A stretch of DNA of 30,315 bases from Bacillota bacterium (GTDB lineage Bacteria > Bacillota > Limnochordia > JAAZLZ01). Position numbers and translations under genes: made by a program. The stretch is taken from contig JAAZLZ010000221.1 of NCBI GenBank assembly GCA_012799075.1, positions 1 through 30,315 of the forward strand, in the 5' to 3' direction. Below, one piece after another: positions 14,435-23,035 of the stretch. Positions within the stretch are counted from its first letter, which is position 1. The number at the start of each line of letters is the position of its first letter. The notes beneath the pieces are model-generated. The model was given only the letters and a program-made list of their open reading frames with translations. It searched no databases and had not been told where the DNA came from.

Positions 14435-16288
14435 ATGGCCCGCAATGGTCATTTGGAGGTTCGGCTGCGGCTGTTTTCTGGGTTGATCCTCCTGGTCTTT
14501 CTTGTCTTGGCGGGTCGACTGTGGTATTTGCAGATCCTCCAGGGGGAGACCTACTCTCGCTTAGCCGATGGCAACAGGCTTCGTCTGGTCCAATTAACCG
14601 CCCCCCGGGGGTTAATATACGATCGCTGGGGGCGCCTGCTCGTCACCAACCGTCCGTCCTTCACCGTCTCGGTGATCCCGGAGGGTTTGGTTGATGCCGA
14701 TGCCGTCTGTGCTCGCCTCGGCGGCATCCTCGGGATGGAACCGGAGGAAATCAACGCCATGATCGCCCGCTGGGGCAAGACTCCCCACGAGCCGGTGCGC
14801 ATCCGGCGGGATGTGGACGCCAAGGCGGTGGTCTGCATCGAGGAGCATCGGCTGGATCTGCCCGGGGTAATAGTTGAAGAGACCCCCATGCGGGACTACT
14901 TGTATGGGGCGCTTGGGGGACATGTCTTTGGCTATTTGGCCATGATATCCCCCGAGGAGCTGCGGGAACTTGGGGACAAGGGCTACCGTGGATCTGATTT
15001 GATCGGCCGGACGGGTTTGGAGCGATACTACGAAGACCATCTCCGGGGTCAAGATGGAGGCCAGCAGGTGGAAGTGAATGCCTTCAGCCGTCCCCTAAGG
15101 GTGCTGGGAACCCAAAGCCCCATCCCCGGCAACAACTTGATCTTGACCATCGATTGGGAGCTGCAGGCGGCTGCGGAAGCTGCCCTGGAAGAGCAGCTGG
15201 CCCATATCCGGGCCACCACCAAGGCCAAAGGGGCCTACGCGGGGAGTGTTATCGTGCTGGATCCGAACAACGGGGAAATCTTGGCCCTAGTCAGCCAGCC
15301 CCGTTATGATCCGAATCGGTTCATCGAACCGGGCTACGATCCCAACCGTTTCTTAATCAGCGTCCCCCCGGATTATTATCAATCCTTGCAAGAGGCTCCC
15401 TCTGCCTTGAACAACTATGCGCTGACGGGTCAGTATCACCCGGGGTCCTCCTTTAAGCCCATCACCCTTATTGCGGCTTTCGAGGGGGGAGGGGCAAGCC
15501 CCCAGACAACCCATTACTGCGGAGGGACTTACAAGTTCGGGCGCCAGTGCTGGGTGATGACAAATGATCCCCCCCTGGCCGTCCATGGGCGGGTGGACGG
15601 GGTTGCGGCCATGGCCGATTCATGCAACATTTATTTCTGGTCCATTGCAGAGGAAGCGGGCATCGACAAGATCGCGGCCGCGGCCCGGGCCTTTGGCCTC
15701 GACCGGCCGACGGGCATCGATTTGTTTCCCTGGGAAGCAAAAGGACTCATCCCCGATCCCGCGTGGAAAAGGCGGCAGTTTCGGTCATCTCCGGGTAATC
15801 AAGGATGGTATCCCGGGGACACCCTGAATGTGGCCATTGGGCAGCTGGTGGAGGTGAGCCCCATCCAGATGGCGGTATTCTATGGGGCCCTGGCCACCAA
15901 GGGTCGCATCTATCGTCCCCATCTGGTTCGAGCCATCACCTCGCCGACGGGGGAAGTGGTCTCGGCCATCAGCCCGGAGCTTGTCGATGTGATTGGGCTA
16001 AAGGACAGTACTTGGAGTGTTTTGCATCGGGGCATGCGGGCGGTGATCTCCCAGGGAACGGCCCGGTCCGCCTTTCAAGGCGTGGGCTTTACCGCCGCTG
16101 GAAAGACGGGCACAGCCCAAGTGGAGGGCCGGGAGCCCAACGCATGGTTTGGGGCGTGGGCGCCTGCGGAGGAGCCGGAAGTAGTGGTGATGGTTATGGC
16201 GGAGAACGCCGGTGGTGGAGCCCGGGTGGCCGCTCCCGTGGCCCGCAGGGTGTTGGAAGCTTATTTCGCCGGAAAGAAGGATTACTAA
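14435..16288 (+). CDS. mrdA: penicillin-binding protein 2 (elongasome transpeptidase)
   Basis: A class B PBP that cross-links peptidoglycan during rod elongation, partner of RodA. The 617-residue protein has an N-terminal membrane helix at about 13-33, the PBP dimerisation (pedestal) domain from about 50 to 240, and a transpeptidase domain. The three active-site motifs are visible: S338-S-F-K341 in YHPGSSFKP, S396-C-N398 in ADSCNIYF, and K557-T-G559 in GKTGTAQ. ATG 14435 is seven bases after GGGAGG; ATG 14432 directly before it is possible. It lies between mreD and minC, and rodA is encoded further downstream, which fits the elongation role rather than sporulation SpoVD or division PBP2B. Confidence 0.94.
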   Translation: MARNGHLEVRLRLFSGLILLVFLVLAGRLWYLQILQGETYSRLADGNRLRLVQLTAPRGLIYDRWGRLLVTNRPSFTVSVIPEGLVDADAVCARLGGILGMEPEEINAMIARWGKTPHEPVRIRRDVDAKAVVCIEEHRLDLPGVIVEETPMRDYLYGALGGHVFGYLAMISPEELRELGDKGYRGSDLIGRTGLERYYEDHLRGQDGGQQVEVNAFSRPLRVLGTQSPIPGNNLILTIDWELQAAAEAALEEQLAHIRATTKAKGAYAGSVIVLDPNNGEILALVSQPRYDPNRFIEPGYDPNRFLISVPPDYYQSLQEAPSALNNYALTGQYHPGSSFKPITLIAAFEGGGASPQTTHYCGGTYKFGRQCWVMTNDPPLAVHGRVDGVAAMADSCNIYFWSIAEEAGIDKIAAAARAFGLDRPTGIDLFPWEAKGLIPDPAWKRRQFRSSPGNQGWYPGDTLNVAIGQLVEVSPIQMAVFYGALATKGRIYRPHLVRAITSPTGEVVSAISPELVDVIGLKDSTWSVLHRGMRAVISQGTARSAFQGVGFTAAGKTGTAQVEGREPNAWFGAWAPAEEPEVVVMVMAENAGGGARVAAPVARRVLEAYFAGKKDY

Positions 16289-16339
16289 AAGAAGGCAGGA
16301 AGTACGATGAAATGCGGCGAAGCAAAGGAGGGATAGAGG

Positions 16340-16978
16340 GTGGCCAGGGAGGCCGTGGTTTTTAAGGGGACAAGGCATGGGATAACGATTCAGATAGACG
16401 AAGATGCCCAATTCCAACAAGTGTTGACGGAGCTTCGGGAAAAACTAGATCCCGCCAGGGACTTTTTCCTGGGGGCCTCGGTCAAGCTGGTTACCGGTCG
16501 ACGTAGTCTAGCCACAGGGGAACAGGAGGCTTTGATGGAGGTCGCCAAGGAATATGGACTTACCCTTACCGAGGTTGATGATGAACCCCGGGAGCTGCCG
16601 GAGTCGCAGGAAGAGCCTTCCCATGAACCGACCCTGTTGGTAAGACGTACCATTCGTTCCGGGCAAAGGATCCATTACCCAGGACATGTGGTGATTTTGG
16701 GTGATGTAAATCCTGGTGCGGAAGTGGTCGCGGCTGGTGATATAGTAATCTTAGGCACCTTGCGGGGGATGGCCCATGCTGGGGCCTCTGGCGACGAGAA
16801 TGCTTTGGTGATCGGACTCCACTTGGAGCCGACCCAACTGAGGATAGCCGGGTTCATTTGCCGATCTCCCGATGAGAAGCCTCCCCTAAGGCATGGGGGC
16901 CCGGAAATGGCCTGTGTGCAAGGTGATGTGATCGTGATCCGGACTTATGATGCAGGCCAACTATCGGGATTGAAATGA
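16340..16978 (+). CDS. minC: septum site-determining protein MinC
   Basis: Inhibitor of FtsZ assembly that keeps division away from the poles. The 212 residues divide into an N-terminal FtsZ-interacting domain (about 1-85), an acidic linker (DDEPRELPESQEEP) and a C-terminal beta-helix domain starting with RTIRSGQRIHYPGHVVILGDVNPGAEVVA and containing GDIVILGTLRGMAHAGA, the part that binds MinD. GTG 16340 has AAGGAGGG seven bases upstream. The end overlaps an ATG 3 bases upstream, and minD follows at once, so the two are coupled. Confidence 0.95.
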   Translation: MAREAVVFKGTRHGITIQIDEDAQFQQVLTELREKLDPARDFFLGASVKLVTGRRSLATGEQEALMEVAKEYGLTLTEVDDEPRELPESQEEPSHEPTLLVRRTIRSGQRIHYPGHVVILGDVNPGAEVVAAGDIVILGTLRGMAHAGASGDENALVIGLHLEPTQLRIAGFICRSPDEKPPLRHGGPEMACVQGDVIVIRTYDAGQLSGLK

Positions 16979-16992
16979 AAGGAGGTTGGATT

Positions 16993-17787
16993 GTGCCTGG
17001 AAAGGCTCTGGTCATAACCAGTGGCAAGGGTGGGGTTGGGAAAACGACGGCAACGGCCAACTTAGGGCTGGGACTGGCTCTGCGGGGCCACAAGGTGGCC
17101 CTGGTGGATTCGGATACGGGCCTAAGGAACCTGGACGTGGTTATGGGTCTGGAAAACCGCATAGTCTATGATTTAGTCGATGTGATTGAAGGGAACTGCC
17201 GGCTGGCCCAAGCCTTGATTCGGGACAAGCGCACCCGTAATCTGGTGCTCTTGCCCACTGCCCAGTCCAAGGAGAAAGATGCCGTTAAGCCTGAACAAAT
17301 GAAGGAGCTGGTGAAACAGCTCAAAGAAGAGTTTGACTATATTCTGGTCGACTCGCCGGCAGGGATCGAACATGGATTTCGCAATGCCGTAGCCGGGGCG
17401 GATGAGGCCATTATCGTTACGACCCCTGAGGTGGCGGCGGTTAGGGACGCGGACAGGATCATCGGCCTGTTGGAGGCCAGCGGTCTTTACGATCCCAGTC
17501 TGATTGTCAACCGGGTCCGGCCGGATATGGTCAGACGGGGTGACATGATGGATATTACAGATATCATCGATATTCTAGCCATCCCCTTATTGGGGGTTGT
17601 TCCTGACGACGAAGGAATTATCGTCTCCACAAACAGGGGTGAGCCTGTGGTGCTTAACGGGCGCTGCCGCTCAGGAGAGGCCTTTGGCAACATCGTCCGT
17701 CGCTTGGAAGGGGAAGAGGTGCCCTTCCTCGACCTGCGGGGTGACGGTATTTTCGAGAAACTGAAAAGGCTAGTTGGTTTGAGGTGA
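16993..17787 (+). CDS. minD: septum site-determining ATPase MinD
   Basis: Membrane-binding deviant Walker A ATPase that recruits MinC. The deviant Walker A GKGGVGKTT is at 11-19, VALVDSDTGLRNLDVVMGLE contains the switch region, and VDSPAGIE is the Walker B region. The C-terminal amphipathic membrane-targeting helix is visible as FEKLKRLVGL at the very end. I chose GTG 16993, seven bases after AAAGGAGG (16978-16985); ATG 16975, which overlaps the minC stop, lies upstream of that ribosome binding site and would give a non-homologous extension. Length 264 residues is normal. Confidence 0.96.
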   Translation: MPGKALVITSGKGGVGKTTATANLGLGLALRGHKVALVDSDTGLRNLDVVMGLENRIVYDLVDVIEGNCRLAQALIRDKRTRNLVLLPTAQSKEKDAVKPEQMKELVKQLKEEFDYILVDSPAGIEHGFRNAVAGADEAIIVTTPEVAAVRDADRIIGLLEASGLYDPSLIVNRVRPDMVRRGDMMDITDIIDILAIPLLGVVPDDEGIIVSTNRGEPVVLNGRCRSGEAFGNIVRRLEGEEVPFLDLRGDGIFEKLKRLVGLR

Positions 17788-17806
17788 ACAACAAGGAGGG
17801 GCAGCA

Positions 17807-18088
17807 ATGTGGGAATTCCTGAGTCGGCTCTTTGGCAGAGAAAATGAAGGCAGCAAAGCAGCGGCAAAGGAAAGGCTCCGCCTGGTTCTGGTCCATGATC
17901 GGACCAGCGTTTCCCCCTATCTATTGGAGACGCTGAAAGAGGAGCTCCTGGATGTCATCTCCAAGTACATGGAAATCGATCAGGCGGGTTTCGAAGTGAA
18001 TTTGGAACAAGGGGACGACTCCATGGCCTTGGTGGCCAATATTCCGATCAAAGAGATGAAGCGGGCTCTCTCCAAGACCAAGAACTAG
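17807..18088 (+). CDS. minE: cell division topological specificity factor MinE
   Basis: MinE stimulates MinD ATPase and drives Min oscillation. The 93-residue protein has the N-terminal membrane-binding helix (MWEFLSRLFG), the MinD-contacting stretch AKERLRLVLVHDR at about 20-32, and the C-terminal dimerisation domain with a VISKYMEID motif and ending in IPIKEMKRA. ATG 17807 is preceded by AAGGAGGGG at good spacing. Presence of MinE indicates an oscillating, Gram-negative-like or clostridial Min system rather than the DivIVA-based one of Bacillus. Confidence 0.95.
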   Translation: MWEFLSRLFGRENEGSKAAAKERLRLVLVHDRTSVSPYLLETLKEELLDVISKYMEIDQAGFEVNLEQGDDSMALVANIPIKEMKRALSKTKN

Positions 18089-18109
18089 GTTGATGGGTGA
18101 GGTTGATTG

Positions 18110-19246
18110 GTGGACAGGAAGCTGCTGCGAAAATTGGACTTTGCACTCCTGGCATTAGTGGGGATCCTGTTGGTTTTCGGTCTGGTGATGGTCTATTCGG
18201 CGACCCAAAGCGGCGTTCACCATAATCCCGAGGACCCTTTGGCCTCGGTCAAGCGCCAAGGTCGATGGTGCTTGGTGGGCCTTGGCGCCATGGTGCTCTT
18301 GCTCGGCCTGGATTACCGGGTCTTGGAGAAGTATGCCCGGCTGATGTATGTGGCAACCGTCATCGGGCTGGCTTTGGTGTGGGTTTCCGGGCTTAGGGCG
18401 GGTGGGTCCCAACGGTGGCTGCGACTTGGATGGCTTTCCATCCAGCCGTCGGAATTAGCCAAAATCGTGGTCATCATCAGTCTTGCCCGGTATCTGAGCG
18501 AACGGGACGAGCCTGACTGGGAGTCCCTCCGGGATCTAGTGGGTCCCTTTGCCTATGTGGGCCTGCCGACAATCCTGGTCCTGCTTCAGCCCGACCTGGG
18601 TTCAACCTTGGTTTTTGTGGGCATTCTCTTTGGCATGCTCGCGGTGGCCGGGGTCAAGCTCCGGCATTTGGGGGGCATCGTGGCAGCCGGTTTGCTGGGG
18701 AGCGTGTTCTTGGTCCTTCTAGCCGGGCGCGGCTATTATCCGTTGTTAAAGGAGTACCAGATCAAGCGGCTGATGGTATTCGTCAATCCCTACAGCGACA
18801 AGATGGGGGCGGGCTGGAACGTGATCCAATCGATGATCGCGGTTGGTTCGGGGGGGTTTTTCGGCAAGGGACTGCTCGCTGGCTCCCAGGTCCAGTTGAA
18901 CTTCCTGCCGGCCCATCATACCGACTTCATCTTTTCCGTGGTGGGGGAGGAGCTGGGCTTCGTGGGGGCTTTTACCTTGCTGGTCCTCTATTACCTGCTG
19001 CTGCGCCGGGGTCTTAAGATTATCGCAGAAGCAAAGGATGAGTTTGGACGCCTCATCGCCACCGGGGTGGTCTCCATGCTCTTTTTCCACATTGCCATCA
19101 ATGTGGGCATGACCGTGGGGCTTGCACCGGTGACGGGCATCCCCTTGCCCTTCATCAGCTATGGCGGCAGCTCGTTGATCACCAACCTGATCGGCATCGG
19201 CCTCCTGCTAAACATCCATATGCGGCGCCAGAAGATCAACTTCTAA
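18110..19246 (+). CDS. rodA: SEDS-family peptidoglycan polymerase RodA
   Basis: An integral membrane glycosyltransferase that polymerises lipid II for lateral wall growth, partner of PBP2. The 378-residue protein has about ten hydrophobic segments. Family signatures are MVYSATQSG near 25-33, LRLGWLSIQPSELAK, LLQPDLGST, the extracellular LPAHHTDFIFSVVGEELG loop and the C-terminal PLPFISYGGSSL. The position after mreBCD, pbp2 and minCDE favours RodA over FtsW. GTG 18110 has GGTGAGG seven bases upstream; TTG 18107 is closer to it. The gene is followed by an inverted repeat (19245-19288). Confidence 0.93.
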   Translation: MDRKLLRKLDFALLALVGILLVFGLVMVYSATQSGVHHNPEDPLASVKRQGRWCLVGLGAMVLLLGLDYRVLEKYARLMYVATVIGLALVWVSGLRAGGSQRWLRLGWLSIQPSELAKIVVIISLARYLSERDEPDWESLRDLVGPFAYVGLPTILVLLQPDLGSTLVFVGILFGMLAVAGVKLRHLGGIVAAGLLGSVFLVLLAGRGYYPLLKEYQIKRLMVFVNPYSDKMGAGWNVIQSMIAVGSGGFFGKGLLAGSQVQLNFLPAHHTDFIFSVVGEELGFVGAFTLLVLYYLLLRRGLKIIAEAKDEFGRLIATGVVSMLFFHIAINVGMTVGLAPVTGIPLPFISYGGSSLITNLIGIGLLLNIHMRRQKINF

Positions 19247-19288
19247 AGGACATGGCCAAGGCATACATTCTAATGTAATCTGTCCTTT
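19245..19288 (+). promoter_or_regulatory. inverted repeats and sigma-E-like -10 upstream of the spoIVF pair
   Basis: AAAGGACA (19245-19252, overlapping the rodA stop) pairs with TGTCCTTT (19281-19288). Inside it TACATT and AATGTA form a second palindrome with a two-base centre. CATACATT at 19262-19269 equals the sigma-E -10 consensus CATACAnT, but the -35 position is weak (3 of 8). The ribosome binding site GGAGGGGG begins at 19289, directly after the outer repeat. Confidence 0.5.
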
Positions 19289-19301
19289 GGAGGGGGCCGT
19301 C

Positions 19302-19538
19302 ATGGAGTCCCAATTCCTGCGGAGTCTTTTGTTCGCCCTGATCCTTTTTGTCCTGGTCAGCGCCTTGGGAAGCATCAAGTATCCAGCCCTCCAACGGCTG
19401 GAAGAGTACATTGCCTTCGTCTTGACGACGGATTTTGATTTCGCCGTTCTTACTTCCTCATTCCCGTCTTTGGAGGTCGTCTCAGGGAAATTCGACCTGT
19501 TTCGCCTGTGGCCCGATTCCACCGCAATCACCCCCTAG
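19302..19538 (+). CDS. small single-pass membrane protein, possible reduced SpoIVFA
   Basis: A 78-residue protein with one membrane helix at about 6-25 (LRSLLFALILFVLVSAL) and a short outside part containing LEEYIAFVLTTDFDFAVL and a Pro/Thr end. I do not recognise a catalytic domain. In related Clostridia the gene between rodA and spoIVFB encodes a SpoIVFA-like protein with an M23/LytM domain. The VLTTDFDF-type segment and gene position suggest this is the N-terminal half of that protein without the M23 domain; this is inference. ATG 19302 follows GGAGGGGG (19289-19296). The spoIVFB gene begins nine bases after its stop, so the two are very likely co-transcribed. Confidence 0.6.
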   Translation: MESQFLRSLLFALILFVLVSALGSIKYPALQRLEEYIAFVLTTDFDFAVLTSSFPSLEVVSGKFDLFRLWPDSTAITP

Positions 19539-19547
19539 GGGCTGCCC

Positions 19548-20429
19548 ATGAAGCTGCTTAAGGCAGGCGGCATCCGCTTTCTTCTGAACCCTTATTTCCT
19601 CATCCTGCTCGCGGTCCTGTCCTTTGCAGGCCTCCTGTTTCCCACCCTGTTCATCTTTTCCTTGGTCTTTCTCCATGAGCTGGGGCACGTCCTCATGGCC
19701 CAAAGCTTTGGCCTGCGGGTCCAGGAAGTGGAGCTTCTACCCTTCGGTGGGGTAGCCCGGATCGACGGCCTGTTGGAGGCAGATCCTTTTGTAGAGATCT
19801 GCGTGGCTTTGGCCGGCCCCCTGACGAGTCTTTTTCTGGCTGGCCTTTCTTACTATCTGCTCCTCATCGATGCCCTTCCCAGGATGTGGTTGGAGCTGTC
19901 TGTGCGATCCAACCTGGCTATCGGCCTGTTTAACCTGCTGCCGGCCATGCCCTTGGATGGGGGGCGGTGTTGGCGGGCCAGGCTGACTAAGGTCATGGGC
20001 TACCGGGAGGCTACTATCCGGGCAGCCCGGTTGGGGAAAGCCTTAGGCATCATCCTGGGGCTTGTTGGAGTCTACGATTTCCTGTACCAAAGGCGCTATC
20101 CCAGCCTGCTTGTAATTGCCTTTTTTTTGTATTACAGCGCCCAGCGGGAGCAGGGCATGGCCATCTACGTGTTGATGAGGTCCCTTGCCCGCAAGAAGCA
20201 GGAGCTGATGGAAAAGAAAGTGATCGGCGCCCAACCGCTGGTGGCAAAGGGAACCATCCCCTTGAAGGAACTCATCAAACACCTTAGTCCCCAAAAGTAC
20301 AGCGTGATAACGGTGGTCGACGGGGCCGGCCGGATTCTAGGTTCAATCACTGAAACGGAAGTCCTTGATGGGCTCCTAGAAATGAGCGTTGACACCCCTT
20401 TGGAGGGACTGATAAGGCCCCGGTGTTAA
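19548..20429 (+). CDS. spoIVFB: site-2-type M50 metalloprotease SpoIVFB with C-terminal CBS domain
   Basis: An intramembrane zinc protease which in Bacillus cleaves pro-sigma-K in the mother cell. HELGH places the zinc and catalytic residues at H43, E44 and H47; the third ligand is D137 in NLLPAMPLDGGR. These are the same positions as in B. subtilis SpoIVFB. Six or so hydrophobic segments fill residues 10-200. The C-terminal part (about 225-290, KYSVITVVDGAGRILGSITETEVLDGL) is a CBS-type domain that in this family binds ATP and the substrate. ATG 19548 has AGGGG seven bases upstream. The small membrane protein just upstream may be its inhibitor or partner. Confidence 0.9.
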   Translation: MKLLKAGGIRFLLNPYFLILLAVLSFAGLLFPTLFIFSLVFLHELGHVLMAQSFGLRVQEVELLPFGGVARIDGLLEADPFVEICVALAGPLTSLFLAGLSYYLLLIDALPRMWLELSVRSNLAIGLFNLLPAMPLDGGRCWRARLTKVMGYREATIRAARLGKALGIILGLVGVYDFLYQRRYPSLLVIAFFLYYSAQREQGMAIYVLMRSLARKKQELMEKKVIGAQPLVAKGTIPLKELIKHLSPQKYSVITVVDGAGRILGSITETEVLDGLLEMSVDTPLEGLIRPRC

Positions 20430-20435
20430 TTTCCC

Positions 20436-20452
20436 CCGGTAATTGTTATAAT
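20436..20452 (+). promoter_or_regulatory. extended -10 promoter of the radical SAM/RNase G operon
   Basis: TGTTATAAT (TGn plus consensus TATAAT at 20447-20452) forms an extended -10 element; the -35 position is weak. It begins just after the spoIVFB stop and is 36 bases ahead of the next start. Confidence 0.65.
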
Positions 20453-20488
20453 AGAAGGGGTGGGCAGCCAGTTAGGGAGATGTGTCAG

Positions 20489-22339
20489 TTGCGGACAGAA
20501 TTGCACACGCAAGTTTTGCCGACGGTAAGTCGGCCGGCCCGCTATTTAGGCAACGAATACAATTCCATACGCAAGGATTGGGCAGAGGTGCCTCTGAAAA
20601 TGGCCCTGGCCTTTCCCGATGTCTACGACGTGGGGATGGGCCACTTGGGCCTAAAGATCTTGTACCACATCATTAATCAGCGGGAGGATGCTTTGGCGGA
20701 GCGGGTCTTTGCACCCTGGACGGACATGGAAGAGGAGCTGGTCCAAAGGGGACTGCCCCTTTTCAGCTTGGAATCCTGCCGCCCTCTGGGGGATTTTCAT
20801 CTGATCGGGTTTACCCTCCAGTATGAGCTTAGCTACAGCAATATCTTGAACATGCTCCATCTTGCGGGGATTCCCCCCTTGGCCCGGGACCGGGATGACA
20901 GCCATCCGATCATCATCGCCGGTGGTCCTTGCGCCTACAATCCAGAGCCCCTGGCAGACTTCATCGATCTGTTCGCCATCGGCGAGGGGGAGTTTCTCAT
21001 CGACGAGCTGCTCGACTTGGCCTTAGGACTCCTCCACAGCGACCGGGTGCCCCGGGATGAGTATCTCCTGGAAGCGGCCCGGAGAATCCGGGGAATTTAC
21101 GTGCCCGCCTTCTACGATGTTGAGTATCATGCCGATGGACGGGTGGCGAAGATCCGGCCCAATCGGACCGGCATCCCGCCCCGGGTGAGGAAGCAAGTAG
21201 TGGAGGATTTGGATGCGGCCCCTTATCCGGATGCTTTTGTCGTCCCTTATATCGATGCTATCCATGATCGGGCCACCCTGGAGGTCTTCCGGGGATGCAC
21301 CCGGGGCTGTCGGTTTTGCCAGGCGGGGATGATTTACCGGCCCGTCAGGGAACGCCAGGCCGCCACTTTGCACCGCCAAGCGGAAGAGCTGATTAAAAAC
21401 ACGGGTTATGAGGAGCTGGCCCTATCGTCACTAAGCACCGGGGACTATACCTGCATCGAGGATCTAGCCGCGGACTTGATGGGCCGCTACCGGGATCAGG
21501 GCGTTGCCTTGTCCCTTCCCTCCCTCCGGGTGGACAGCTTCAAAGGCGAGCTGGCCGAGGAAATCCGGAAAATGCGGAAGACTAGCCTTACCTTTGCGCC
21601 GGAGGCGGGAACCCAGCGGCTTCGGGATGTGGTGAACAAGAACATCACCGAAGAAGACCTTTTGCGAGGGGTGGAGGCGGCCTTCGCCGCCGGTTGGGAT
21701 GGAGTCAAGCTTTATTTCATGTTAGGGCTGCCCACGGAGACGGAGGAAGATGTGGTAGGCATCATCGAATTGGCAAACAAGGTGTTGGAGGCAGCCCGGC
21801 GGCATCGCAAGGGGCCTAGGCTTAAGCTTAGCCTAAGCGTCTCTTCTTTTGTGCCCAAGAGCCACACACCCTTCCAGTGGGAGCCCCAAGCAGCCATGGA
21901 CGTGTTGGAAGAAAGGCAGCGCCTGTTGACCCAAGGGATCACAAGACGGCGCATTGAGCTCAGCTGGCATGATGTTAGGACCAGCTTCTTGGAGGCGGTC
22001 TTTGCCCGGGGCGATCGACGGCTGGGCCGGGTGTTGGCAAAAGCCGCGGCGGCAGGCTGCCGCTTTGATGGGTGGTCGGAGCACTTTTCCTTTGACAAGT
22101 GGTCCCAGGCCTTTGCGGAATGCGACTTGGATCCGACGTTTTATGCGAAGCGAAGGCGGGATTACGAAGAAGTTTTGCCGTGGAGCCATATTGATGCAGG
22201 GGTGACCAAGGGATTCTTGATGCGGGAGCATAAGCGGGCTCTAAAGGGACAGCTCACAGGGGATTGCCGCGTTGAAGAATGCCCCGGGTGCGGAGTTTGC
22301 ACCCGCTTAGGGGTAGCTAAGCGGATAGTAGGTGATTGA
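20489..22339 (+). CDS. TIGR03960 family B12-binding-like/radical SAM protein
   Basis: A 616-residue radical SAM protein of the TIGR03960 family; its reaction is not known. The N-terminal part (about 20-220) resembles a cobalamin-binding-type domain (LAFPDVYDVGMGHLGLKILY). The radical SAM motif CTRGCRFC places the cluster cysteines at 270, 274 and 277, and GWDGVKLYFMLGLPTE is a typical later barrel segment. A cysteine cluster (CPGCGVC) near the C-terminus could hold another metal site. TTG 20489 fits the family start (PTVSRPARYLGNE) and is nine bases after AGGGAG; ATG 20480 abuts that site. Its DUF2344 partner overlaps at the end, and RNase G follows, suggesting RNA modification or processing. 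Confidence 0.88.
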   Translation: MRTELHTQVLPTVSRPARYLGNEYNSIRKDWAEVPLKMALAFPDVYDVGMGHLGLKILYHIINQREDALAERVFAPWTDMEEELVQRGLPLFSLESCRPLGDFHLIGFTLQYELSYSNILNMLHLAGIPPLARDRDDSHPIIIAGGPCAYNPEPLADFIDLFAIGEGEFLIDELLDLALGLLHSDRVPRDEYLLEAARRIRGIYVPAFYDVEYHADGRVAKIRPNRTGIPPRVRKQVVEDLDAAPYPDAFVVPYIDAIHDRATLEVFRGCTRGCRFCQAGMIYRPVRERQAATLHRQAEELIKNTGYEELALSSLSTGDYTCIEDLAADLMGRYRDQGVALSLPSLRVDSFKGELAEEIRKMRKTSLTFAPEAGTQRLRDVVNKNITEEDLLRGVEAAFAAGWDGVKLYFMLGLPTETEEDVVGIIELANKVLEAARRHRKGPRLKLSLSVSSFVPKSHTPFQWEPQAAMDVLEERQRLLTQGITRRRIELSWHDVRTSFLEAVFARGDRRLGRVLAKAAAAGCRFDGWSEHFSFDKWSQAFAECDLDPTFYAKRRRDYEEVLPWSHIDAGVTKGFLMREHKRALKGQLTGDCRVEECPGCGVCTRLGVAKRIVGD

Positions 22340-22341
22340 CA

Positions 22342-23031
22342 ATGCGTGTACGGCTCTGCTTCACCAAGGGACCTGGCGTACGCTTTATCTCCCACCTGGA
22401 CTTAATGCGGACTTTTGAGCGGGCACTGCGTCGGGGGGCGCTGCCTGTAGCTTTGACCCAGGGGTATCACCCCCGGCCTAAACTTACCTTTGCCTCGGCT
22501 CTGGCTTTGGGCGCCAGCAGTGAGGCGGAATACTTGGATGTAGAACTTACGGCTGCGGTCGCGTTAATGGAGATTATCCGTCGACTTAATGATGTTTTGC
22601 CCGAGGACCTTCGAGTCACGGCCGCTGGGCAGGTGCCCGCGGATGCACGCCCGTTGATGGCCGTTGTGGATACCGCAGCCTATGAACTGCGGCCTATCCA
22701 GCCCCTTTCCGATGGGGAATGGGAGACTTTGCGATTGGCCTTGGAAGATCTTCTCAAGGAACAGACTTTGATAGTCGAACGGGTGACCAAGTCGGGCCGC
22801 AGGCAAGTGGACCTGAAGCCATTGATTCTGCGGGCGGAAGTCCCAGGGGACAAGATTTGGATGCTGGTTCGCAGCGGCAGCCGGGGCAACGTGCGACCGG
22901 ACGAGTTATTGACCCTGCTGCAGGAGGAGCCCGCGCGGTGGCAAGTTCATCGGGTTGGCCTTTTCATTGCCCAAAATGGGCGGCTGAGTTCTCCAATGGA
23001 GGAGGCGGGGGTAGTTGTAGATGGGAGCTGA
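22342..23031 (+). CDS. TIGR03936 / DUF2344 radical SAM-linked protein
   Basis: A 229-residue protein of the TIGR03936 family, encoded directly after (or fused to) TIGR03960 proteins in many bacteria. It starts RVRLCFTKGPGVRFISHLDLMRTFERALRR, the typical pattern, followed by the PRPKLTFASALALGASS motif. Its activity is not known; it presumably works with the radical SAM protein. ATG 22342 has TAGGTGA seven bases upstream, and TTG 22336 is an alternative. The end overlaps the ribosome binding site of RNase G. Confidence 0.9.
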   Translation: MRVRLCFTKGPGVRFISHLDLMRTFERALRRGALPVALTQGYHPRPKLTFASALALGASSEAEYLDVELTAAVALMEIIRRLNDVLPEDLRVTAAGQVPADARPLMAVVDTAAYELRPIQPLSDGEWETLRLALEDLLKEQTLIVERVTKSGRRQVDLKPLILRAEVPGDKIWMLVRSGSRGNVRPDELLTLLQEEPARWQVHRVGLFIAQNGRLSSPMEEAGVVVDGS

Positions 23032-23035
23032 AAAA

